Assembly (NCBI GenBank): GCA_963775245.1
Contig: CAVZID010000037.1
Coordinates: 1-64,000, forward strand
Direction: 5' to 3'
DNA length: 64,000 nucleotides
DNA from: CAVSWT01 sp963775245
GTDB lineage: Bacteria; Bacteroidota; Ignavibacteria; Ignavibacteriales; Ignavibacteriaceae
Shown: positions 53,176 to 61,156 of the stretch, piece after piece
Layout of the letters: each line of letters starts with the position of its first letter
Position numbering within the stretch: position 1 is the first letter of the stretch
The notes under the pieces: generated by a model
What the model saw: the letters and a program-made list of their open reading frames with translations, nothing else
The model's database searches: none
What the model was told of the DNA's origin: nothing
Made by a program: the position numbers and the translations under genes

Positions 53176-55380
53176 TCACTTCTCTACTGTATTAACTTCC
53201 TTTTCAATCTTTCCATTTTTCAGCTCATCGGTTAATCGATCTGCTTTGTAGATTTTTTTTAAGGCTTCAACTAAACCGGCAGAATGAACAGCAACACATC
53301 TATTTTCATCTTCTGTAAAAATAAAATCTCCCGGAAGGCTTTGTATATTGCCGTCAAATGCTAAACCTACTATTTGTGCTTTCTCGTTTATAACTGGGCT
53401 GCCGGAGTTGCCGCCGATAATATCATTTGTGGAAACAAAATTAAACGGCACTTCAAGGTCAAAATCAGCCGGTGGATTCTGCCACTTTTTAGGAAGTTCA
53501 AACGGATCTTTTTTACCGAATGAATAATACCTGTCGTACATCCCGTAAAAAGTTGTGAAAGGCGGAGCTATGGTTCCGTTATAAGGAAATCCTTTTATAA
53601 CTCCATCTGAAATCCTTAAAGTAAAAGTTGCATCCGGCGGAATTGAAATTCCGTAAACAGCGAACAAAGCTTTTCCTAATTCACTATTGCACTCAAATTC
53701 TTTAATAGCTAATTGATTAGCTTCCTGCTGAAGATCGCCCTGCTCTATTTCCGTATTCACAATAAAATAAATAAACGGATCATCAGATTTTAAAATTGCA
53801 TCGGCACCTTTGTTTACCAATTCCTTAATTTTGTCTTCGCTTGACATATATGAATTTTGAACCATATATTCCGCAGCCTGCTTCGGCGTTTTACCACCAG
53901 TTATCTTCTTAACAACTTTATTATCCTTGCCGAGATATTTAATCATCAAGTCAACTTGATTTTGCAGTAAAGTCATCTCATAATTTTTATCAATATCTGC
54001 CGGGAAAAGATTTTGAATGGTTGAATCAAGCTTACCACCTATATACTCTTCATCACGTTTGTCTTCAGGCTTTTTCAATTCTCTTGCTAAATAAATAACA
54101 TCCGAAGCGATAAAGAAATATTCTGAAGTTCTCCTGGAATTCATTGTTAATATATAAAGCTTATTAGTAACTTCTCTTTTCTGAACTTGAATGCTGTCAA
54201 TTTCATTCCAAAGATTTCCATATTTCTTATCAAGCTTTTTATCGGATTGAACAGCAGTTTTAAATGTTTCTTCGAAATCTTTTTTCCTCTGCATAAGTAC
54301 AGGATCTCTTAATCCGGCAAGCATTCCTTTAAAAGCTTTTTGCGAGTTCAAATATCTTAGCTGCTGAACTATGTATTCATCTTTCTTTTCCGGCTGGTCA
54401 TTAATTAATTTAGTATAAACATTAACCATTCCGTTGTAGTAATCTAAAGTGCGCGGGTAGCTAATGTCACGCATATATTCAAGCTGCGAAACAGTACTTA
54501 ATCTTTTTGTAGAGCCGGGATTACCTACCACAAATATCGGCTCGCCGGGATTAGCTCCATTCGGGCTCCATTTAAAATAATTTTTTGTTTTTAAAGGCTT
54601 GCCGCTGTCATCATAAACTCTAAAGAAAGAACAATCCAAATCGTATCGCGGGTAAGTAAAATTATCGGGGTCGCCTCCGAAATATCCCATCTGGCTTTCC
54701 GGGGCAAATACAAGTCTTACATCAGTATATCTTTTATATCCATAAAGCGAATATTTAGCGCCGTCATAAAGCGGCACTACTGAAACTTTTAAACCAGTGC
54801 TATCGGATTCTTTCTTTTCCAGTTCATTTATCACCTGATCTTCTTTGAACAGTTTGTCATAATCACTTTTAACACTATCTACTCTTGATTGTATTTCTTT
54901 GGTAACATCTTTAATCAATACAAGCTGATCGACATACAAACCCGGGACAGGCCTTTCCGCTCCAAGGGAATCAGCATAAAAACCATTCTTAAATAAATCT
55001 TCACCTTCTTTTGAAACTTGTACCACACTTTCACGGGCGCAGTGATCATTAGTCATTATCAATCCATCCCCGGAAACAAATGAAGCAGAGCAGTAATTTG
55101 CAAACCTTAAGGCCGACATACGCACGTGATCAAGCCAATCTTGCGTTGGTGTGAAGTTATATGTCTGCTTAAAATAATCTAACGGCGGATATTCGAAAGT
55201 CCACATTCTTCCGTTATCAAATTTCCCGGCTTTTACTGTATCTAATTTTAACCAGCTATAACTATCAGAAGCTGCAGCAGTAGTTTTTGTAATATTTTTT
55301 GAAGTAGAACAAGAAGAGAAGATTAGCAAACCGGCAATTGAAAGTATCTTGATTAAAGAGGAAAAAGAAATATTTTTCAT
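53176..55380 (-). CDS. S46-family dipeptidyl-peptidase, DPP7-like, lipoprotein
   Basis: 734 residues. A lipobox (LLIFSSCSTSK, Cys24) suggests anchoring at the outer or inner membrane. The S46 catalytic elements are present: His113 in GLIMTNDHCA, a central helical regulatory domain (about 270-560), and the serine in GGNSGSPVINEKAQIVGLAFDGN. DPP enzymes cut dipeptides from unblocked N-termini. In DPP11 an Arg stands in the FD(R)N segment that reads pocket charge, while here it is Gly (AFDGN), as in DPP7, so I predict preference for hydrophobic P1 residues. Length matches the family (about 700-740). Confidence 0.94.
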   Translation of the reverse strand: MKNISFSSLIKILSIAGLLIFSSCSTSKNITKTTAAASDSYSWLKLDTVKAGKFDNGRMWTFEYPPLDYFKQTYNFTPTQDWLDHVRMSALRFANYCSASFVSGDGLIMTNDHCARESVVQVSKEGEDLFKNGFYADSLGAERPVPGLYVDQLVLIKDVTKEIQSRVDSVKSDYDKLFKEDQVINELEKKESDSTGLKVSVVPLYDGAKYSLYGYKRYTDVRLVFAPESQMGYFGGDPDNFTYPRYDLDCSFFRVYDDSGKPLKTKNYFKWSPNGANPGEPIFVVGNPGSTKRLSTVSQLEYMRDISYPRTLDYYNGMVNVYTKLINDQPEKKDEYIVQQLRYLNSQKAFKGMLAGLRDPVLMQRKKDFEETFKTAVQSDKKLDKKYGNLWNEIDSIQVQKREVTNKLYILTMNSRRTSEYFFIASDVIYLARELKKPEDKRDEEYIGGKLDSTIQNLFPADIDKNYEMTLLQNQVDLMIKYLGKDNKVVKKITGGKTPKQAAEYMVQNSYMSSEDKIKELVNKGADAILKSDDPFIYFIVNTEIEQGDLQQEANQLAIKEFECNSELGKALFAVYGISIPPDATFTLRISDGVIKGFPYNGTIAPPFTTFYGMYDRYYSFGKKDPFELPKKWQNPPADFDLEVPFNFVSTNDIIGGNSGSPVINEKAQIVGLAFDGNIQSLPGDFIFTEDENRCVAVHSAGLVEALKKIYKADRLTDELKNGKIEKEVNTVEK

Positions 55381-55543
55381 TAAAAGGTCTCACTATATTT
55401 AGGAAATTTTAATAACATAAACATCAAACTTAATTTTTTAATTCTATTTATAAAAGGGAAAATAATGGGATTCAAAAGAGATTATATGAAGGTGTTAAAT
55501 CTGTCAAGGGTAGCGTTCCAAGAAACTTTTTTTAAAATAAAAA

Positions 55544-55562
55544 GACGCTCCATTAGAGCGCC
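55544..55562 (-). terminator. Terminator of the zinc-ribbon gene
   Basis: GACGCTC (55544-55550) and GAGCGCC (55556-55562) pair with one G-T; on the minus strand the stem is followed by TTTTTATTTT, 91 bases after the stop of the zinc-ribbon gene (55653). Confidence 0.7.
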
Positions 55563-55652
55563 TTCTAAAATAAATATAGTTTTGTCCGCAAGTTACCAAG
55601 CAACAATTGCTAAATTTTACAATTCACATCGCGATTGTTAAAATGAAATATA

Positions 55653-55997
55653 CTAAATATAAGAATCCGGTTGATATAAAGGTTCTATCTCCCATTCGTC
55701 TTCAATAGTACCAATGCAATGTGAACATTTGTGAACATTGAAAATTACTTTTTCTTCGCTGGGTGTTGCTCTGATAAAATTTAAAATTGTTTTACAGCTA
55801 GAGCATTGAACAATATGTGATGTAGTTGTTTTCTTGCTGCAATCCGGGCAAATAAAACCTAAATCGCCAGGAGTTTCGTCCGGGTCCACAAGAAAAATTG
55901 AATTACATTTTATGTTGTTGCATTTAGCGAAGTGCCATTTAACAGTATCTTTTTTTACGATAGCTATCTCCCTCACAATATTATTGGTTGTAAACAT
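55653..55997 (-). CDS. Small protein with three cysteine pairs (zinc-ribbon-like), unknown
   Basis: 114 residues with four pairs of cysteines: CNNIKC, CPDC, CSSC and CSHC, suggesting two zinc ribbons made of CX4C/CX2C and CX2C/CX2C combinations. The rest is hydrophilic. It may bind nucleic acid or a protein partner. The gene is monocistronic and I do not know its family. Confidence 0.6.
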   Translation of the reverse strand: MFTTNNIVREIAIVKKDTVKWHFAKCNNIKCNSIFLVDPDETPGDLGFICPDCSKKTTTSHIVQCSSCKTILNFIRATPSEEKVIFNVHKCSHCIGTIEDEWEIEPLYQPDSYI

Positions 55998-56171
55998 AAT
56001 TAGATATATTTAAAAAGTCTATTGAAAAAAATATCCCTTAGTGAAATAGTTATTAAATATTTAAATTTAGGCTGTAAAGATAATTCCGTCGAGCATACAA
56101 AGTAATTCATAATTTATTCCACGAAAATTTTTTCAACTGCTTTTTAATAAAAAAGATTGGAGCAATACAAT

Positions 56172-57521
56172 ATGGATAGAATTAATTGTTTTAAAGCCTA
56201 TGATATTAGAGGCAAGGTGCCTTCAGAATTAAACGGCGAGCTGGCATATAAAATAGGAGTGGCTTATTCCAAATTCATCGATGCTGAAAAGATAGTTGTG
56301 GGGCATGATATAAGAAAATCTTCCCGGGCAATTTCAGATGCATTAATTAGAGGCTTGAATGATGCAGGTGTAAATGTAATTGATATCGGGCTTTGCGGAA
56401 CAGAAATGATTTACTTTTCAACTCCATATTTCGAAGCAGACGGCGGAATAATGATTACTGCCAGCCACAACCCGCCGGAATATAACGGAATGAAATTCGT
56501 TAGAAAAAATTCTGTACCGGTAGGTTATGACAGCGGATTAAATGAAGTTGAAAAAAAGATTCTTAATGATGATGTTGATCCCTGGGGGCCGCATGATCCC
56601 GGAAAAGTCGAGCATCATGATGTTATGAAGCATTTTATGCATCATCTAACAAAGTTTTATGACGCTCATAAAATTAAACCTTTTAATGTAGTTGTAAATG
56701 CGGGAAACGGATGCGCAGGGCTTTCACTAGATGCAATTGAAAGCAGCCTTCCAATTAAAATGATAAAAATATTTAATGACCCTGATCCTGAATTTCCAAA
56801 CGGCGTACCCAATCCGCTGTTAGTTGAAAACAGAAATTCAACAATAAATGCAGTAAAGAAAAATAATGCAGATCTTGGTGTAGCATGGGACGGCGATTAT
56901 GACAGATGTTTTTTCTTCGATGAAAAAGGAAATTTTATTGAAGGGTACTATATCGTAGGATTATTAGCAAAATCAATTCTTAAAAAACATCCTGGTGAAA
57001 ATATTGTTCACGATCCGCGGTTAGTTTGGAACACTTTAGAAGTAGTAAATAATGCCGGAGGTAAAGCAGTCGAATCAATCAGCGGCCATGCATATATTAA
57101 ACAAAAAATGAGAGAAGTAAATGCAGTGTATGGTGGTGAAATGTCGGCGCATCATTACTTCAAAGAAAATTCATATTCTGACAGCGGGATGATTCCGTTT
57201 TTATTAATACTTCAATTAATGTCCGAAGAAAACAAAAAGCTTTCTGAATTGGTTGAAGAGATGATTGAAAAATATCCTTGTTCAGGAGAAATTAATTCAA
57301 AGATTGAAGACCCGGCAAAAAAGATTAAAGAAGTCGAAGCAAAATATAAAGACGGCAAACATGATCATTTAGATGGCTTGAGTGTTGAGTATCCTGATTG
57401 GAGATTCAATTTACGAATGTCCAACACAGAGCCAATCCTCAGATTAAATGTTGAAAGCAAAGGTGATAAAAAATTAATGGAAGAAAAGACAGAAGAGTTG
57501 TTAAAGATAATTAGATTTTAG
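56172..57521 (+). CDS. Phosphomannomutase/phosphoglucomutase (alpha-D-phosphohexomutase)
   Basis: 449 residues from ATG 56172, behind a GGAG site (an in-frame TTG at 56157 contains the site). The four domains of the family show: phosphoserine Ser98 in GGIMITASHNPPEYNGMKF, metal-binding DGDYDRCFFF, sugar-binding GGEMSAHHYFK, and phosphate-binding RMSNTEPILRLNVES. Interconverts hexose 1- and 6-phosphates for cell-envelope sugars. Whether mannose or glucose is preferred cannot be decided from sequence. Confidence 0.93.
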   Translation: MDRINCFKAYDIRGKVPSELNGELAYKIGVAYSKFIDAEKIVVGHDIRKSSRAISDALIRGLNDAGVNVIDIGLCGTEMIYFSTPYFEADGGIMITASHNPPEYNGMKFVRKNSVPVGYDSGLNEVEKKILNDDVDPWGPHDPGKVEHHDVMKHFMHHLTKFYDAHKIKPFNVVVNAGNGCAGLSLDAIESSLPIKMIKIFNDPDPEFPNGVPNPLLVENRNSTINAVKKNNADLGVAWDGDYDRCFFFDEKGNFIEGYYIVGLLAKSILKKHPGENIVHDPRLVWNTLEVVNNAGGKAVESISGHAYIKQKMREVNAVYGGEMSAHHYFKENSYSDSGMIPFLLILQLMSEENKKLSELVEEMIEKYPCSGEINSKIEDPAKKIKEVEAKYKDGKHDHLDGLSVEYPDWRFNLRMSNTEPILRLNVESKGDKKLMEEKTEELLKIIRF

Positions 57522-57594
57522 TGGATTTAAAGTATGAACCATATGCTCTTTTCTAGAATTATTATTATTTTTATTGAAAGTAATTATATATAAC

Positions 57595-58755
57595 ATGTCA
57601 AAACAAATAGCTGAAGTAAATCCGGAAATCTTAAGATGGGCTAGAGAAAGAGCAGGGCTTTCCCTTGATGAAGTCGCACTTGTTTTTAAAAAAGGACCTG
57701 AGGTTATTATTAATTGGGAAACAGGTATTGATTTTCCCACTTACGTGCAACTGGAGAAATTAGCCTATCAGTTATATAAGAGACCAATTGCTATATTTTT
57801 TTTCCCGAACATTCCTGTTGAACAAGATCCAAAAGAATCTTTCAGAACTTTGCCAATATTTGAAAAGGAAAATTTAAAAAGTGATTCTGTATTAGCTTTA
57901 CGTCAAGGTCTAGCTATGCAAATTTCACTTCGAGAATTATGTGATGGTGTAAATCCAAGTAAGAAAAAAATATTTCAGGATATAACATTAAATATTAATT
58001 CAGACATCTATTTTGAGACAAAAAAAATAAGGGAATATATAGCTATTGATTTAACAACACAGAGTAGTTGGATGAACTCTGAGGAAGCCTTTAAAGTTTG
58101 GAGAAACGCTTTCGAAGATTGTGGAATTTTTGTATTTAAACGCTCCTTCAAACAAAAGGATATTTCTGGCTTTTGCTTAGTCGATAAAGAATTTCCAATA
58201 ATTTATATCAATAACAGTACAAGTATTAATCGACAAATCTTTACTTTATTTCATGAATTGTGTCATATACTTTTTAACTTTAATGGTATAACAAAAGAAG
58301 ACAATTCCTTTATTGATAGCCTTCCACGATTAGAAAAATCAATTGAAATATTTTGTAATGAATTTGCTGCTGAATTTCTAGTCCCTTCTGAAGATTTTAA
58401 CGAAGAAATTAAATCAAAAATAATTTCTGATGAAACTATTTTTAAATTATCAAAGAAATATAAAGTTAGTCGAGAAGTAATTTTAAGAAAATTACTAGAT
58501 CGAAAACTAATTTCAAAATCTATTTATGAATCTAAATCCTCCGAATTGAATAATTCATATCTAAGTTATAAATCAAAAAAAAGTGGTGGAGATTATTACG
58601 CAACTCAAGCTGTTTATCTAGGAGATAATTTTCTAAACTTAGCTTTTAGCAAATATTATCAAGGTCGATGTACGATAGAACAATTAGCCGAACATTTGAA
58701 CATTAAAATTAAAAATATTTCAAATTTAGAAAATTTAGTTCTATCCAGGGGATAA
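57595..58755 (+). CDS. XRE-type regulator fused to ImmA/IrrE metallopeptidase (antitoxin-like)
   Basis: 386 residues. The N-terminus (about 8-63) is a helix-turn-helix: ILRWARERAGLSLDEVALVFKKGPEVIINWE. Residues about 100-330 form the COG2856 ImmA/IrrE peptidase domain, with the zinc motif HELCH (220-224) in FTLFHELCHILFNFN and Glu/Asn residues in FCNEFAAEFLVP, which follow the NEFAA signature. The tail carries another helical part. COG2856-type proteins can cleave repressors, and this fusion is typical of antitoxins next to PIN or other toxins. The PIN gene starts 2 bases downstream. The ATG at 57595 is preferred over a TTG at 57574. Confidence 0.88.
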   Translation: MSKQIAEVNPEILRWARERAGLSLDEVALVFKKGPEVIINWETGIDFPTYVQLEKLAYQLYKRPIAIFFFPNIPVEQDPKESFRTLPIFEKENLKSDSVLALRQGLAMQISLRELCDGVNPSKKKIFQDITLNINSDIYFETKKIREYIAIDLTTQSSWMNSEEAFKVWRNAFEDCGIFVFKRSFKQKDISGFCLVDKEFPIIYINNSTSINRQIFTLFHELCHILFNFNGITKEDNSFIDSLPRLEKSIEIFCNEFAAEFLVPSEDFNEEIKSKIISDETIFKLSKKYKVSREVILRKLLDRKLISKSIYESKSSELNNSYLSYKSKKSGGDYYATQAVYLGDNFLNLAFSKYYQGRCTIEQLAEHLNIKIKNISNLENLVLSRG

Positions 58756-58757
58756 TA

Positions 58758-59228
58758 ATGATATATGTTTTTGATACCAACTGTTTCATTGTCCTGGGTC
58801 ATTATTTTCCTGAACGTTTCCCAACTTTTTGGACTAATATCAAGGAATGCATTAGTGATGGCAAAATCATATCTACTAGAGAAGTCTTTAATGAACTAAT
58901 TGATAAAGGGAACAAAGAGTTTTTAGATAATTGGCTCAAAGAAAATAAAAATATTTTTTTAACACCAACTTCAGAAGAACTTACCTTTGTGAAAGAAATT
59001 TTCTCCGTACAACATTTTCAACAACTAGTGAAAGAAAAACAAAGATTAAAAGGCACGCCTGTTGCGGATCCATTTGTAATTGCTTTGGCTAAAGTAAAAA
59101 AGGCGTGCGTTATAACTGAAGAATCAATGAAAAAAAATGCAGCCCGAATTCCAAATGTATGTGAACATTTCAAAATAGATTGTACAAATCTTGAAGGTTT
59201 TATGAAAAGGGAGAACTGGACATTTTAA
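58758..59228 (+). CDS. DUF4411-type PIN-domain toxin-like protein
   Basis: 156 residues. The PIN pattern is present: acidic YVFDTNCFI at the start, ISTREVFNELIDKG in the middle, KGTPVADPFVIALAK at the end, with acidic residues that bind metal for RNA cleavage. DUF4411 proteins are PIN relatives known beside XRE-ImmA genes. It starts 2 bases after the preceding stop and has an AGGGGATAA site, so the two are co-translated. A toxin-antitoxin module is the most likely reading. Confidence 0.85.
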   Translation: MIYVFDTNCFIVLGHYFPERFPTFWTNIKECISDGKIISTREVFNELIDKGNKEFLDNWLKENKNIFLTPTSEELTFVKEIFSVQHFQQLVKEKQRLKGTPVADPFVIALAKVKKACVITEESMKKNAARIPNVCEHFKIDCTNLEGFMKRENWTF

Positions 59229-59244
59229 ACATGATTATATAAAT

Positions 59245-59814
59245 TCATTTCTCAACCGTTACTTCAACCGTAAAAGGTATTTTTAATTTGTCCCATTCCA
59301 GCCTTACTACTGCTGAAGTATCGGAAGTTCTAGTAAAAGTATATTCAAGCCATTCAACAAAATTTCCTTTTTCAGGTTTCACTTTAAATCTAAAAACATC
59401 TTCGGCAATATTATATTCAAAAGCACCCCATTGGTCAGCAACTTTGTTAAAGATTAAAGTCCACTCTCCGTTTTTAGAAGGAATAATAAAAAAGCTGTAA
59501 GAACCGGCTTTTAATTTTTTCCCGTTAATTTTAACATCCGTGCTGAAAGTAAACTTAGTAGCTTCATCTGCACCGGCTCGCCAAACAACATTGTAAGGAA
59601 CTAGATTTCCCCAAATTACTCTGCCTTTTACACCGGGACGGCTGTATGAAATATTTACTTTTGTTAACCCAACTACCTGCATCACTCCCGCTTTAGGGCT
59701 TACTCTTATTTGGTTAGCGTTATATTTTTGTTGTGAATAAGTATAATTTAACGTGGAAGCTGTAATAAATATCGCAACTAAAATAATACCGGCTAAATAA
59801 TTCCTCTTCAGCAT
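59245..59814 (-). CDS. DUF2911 family secreted protein
   Basis: 189 residues from the ATG at 59814 (GGAGCAG site; an upstream ATG at 59847 lacks one). A signal peptide ends near YSQQK, then RVSPKAGVMQVVGLTKVNISYSRPGVKGRVIWGNLVP, WRAGADEATKFTFSTDVKI and the other blocks of DUF2911. The domain is frequent in Bacteroidota and relatives; the function is unknown. The stop faces the PIN gene, with 16 bases between the two convergent genes. Confidence 0.88.
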   Translation of the reverse strand: MLKRNYLAGIILVAIFITASTLNYTYSQQKYNANQIRVSPKAGVMQVVGLTKVNISYSRPGVKGRVIWGNLVPYNVVWRAGADEATKFTFSTDVKINGKKLKAGSYSFFIIPSKNGEWTLIFNKVADQWGAFEYNIAEDVFRFKVKPEKGNFVEWLEYTFTRTSDTSAVVRLEWDKLKIPFTVEVTVEK

Positions 59815-59882
59815 TAACTGCTCCAATTGATTGAATTCTACTAACACAAAATTAAAAAATAAAAATCAAAATTCATCTTGAT

Positions 59883-61035
59883 TTATTGAGTATTGTCTTT
59901 CACATTTTTTAATTCATTAACAACAATATTAATTTCTTCTTTAGTATTATAAAAATGTGGTGCAAATCTCACAATGCCTTCTCTTACCGCCCCAATATTT
60001 TTTTATTTTTTAATTGGTCAAATAACTTTTGTGAATTTTCATGTTTAAATGAAACTATACCTCCAATATTTTGTTCTTCACAATTTATTAGAAAAGATTT
60101 TATTCCAATTTTATCAAGCTCATTAATAAAATATTTTGAATTTGAAATAACTGTCTCTTCAATTTCATCATTTCCAAATTCACTGAACAATTTTAAGGAG
60201 GCATTCAAAGCATAAATACCTATTGTATTTACGGTTCCGGTTTGCAATGTATCTGCGTTTTCTTTTAATGTTAATTTATAGTCCAATAGATTCCATGCAT
60301 TCTTAACTGATTGCCAACCGGCATACTTTGGAATAAGTTTTTCCTGGAGATTTTTAGATATATAAATAAAACCTAACCCCTGCAATCCCATTAACCATTT
60401 TTGAGTGCCGCAGGAAATATAATCAATATTATCTTTTTGAATATCAAGCCCAATTGCGCCTAATCCTTGAATAGCATCTACACAAAATATAATTTTATTT
60501 TCCTTACAAAATTCTCCCAATTTTTGAAGATCAATTCTGTAGCCGGTTAAAAATTGAACCTGACTGACTGAAATTAATTTTGTAGCGGGTTTTACGTTTT
60601 CAATAATATCATCAGCTGTAACAATCCCATCATGTGATTTAACAAAATCAATTGCGACACCATCTCTTTCTAAATTTAAAAAAGGATAAACATTTGCAGG
60701 GAACTCGATATCATTTAATAATATTCTATCACCTTTCTTCCACTGAATTCCTTGCGCAAGAATGTTTAATCCGTTTGTAGTATTATCAACAAATGCAATT
60801 CTATCCAAGTGGTATTAATTAATTTTGCCAGCTCCATTTTTGTGTCTTCAAATACTTTTAACATTGAAGTAAAATCATCTATATTAGATTCGCTTTTTTG
60901 TTTTACAAGTTCTTTTATAGCTTCAGATACTTTTATTGAAATGGGGCTTGTTGCAGCGTGATTAAAATATACTATTCCATTGGACAAATAAGGGAAATAG
61001 CTTCTAGCTTTTTTAATTTGATTATCGCTTAACAT
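59883..61035 (-). pseudogene. Class V aminotransferase-fold enzyme, two one-base frameshifts
   Basis: From ATG 61035, SDNQIKKARSYFPYLSNGIVYFNHAATSP opens a cysteine desulfurase-like PLP enzyme. The frame breaks at about 60800 (AACTTGG; one more T gives NTTLDRIAFVDNTTNG) and again at 59995-60001 (an A run; one more A gives NIGAVREGIVRFAPHFYN and a TAA at 59883). The joined product has 384 residues, normal length. The PLP lysine is in ISCGTQKWLMGLQGLGFIY. The conserved cysteine of true desulfurases is not visible, so this may be an isopenicillin epimerase-like or other group V enzyme. Confidence 0.85.
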
Positions 61036-61156
61036 GATTAGCCGATTTTTTTTATTTTTGAAATTATAAACAATAATAATTAGATTTTATCACACAATCT
61101 AATTTTACGTCGGTGAAAAAATTCACTTTTTACAAACATGAACCACAGGTAAATTA

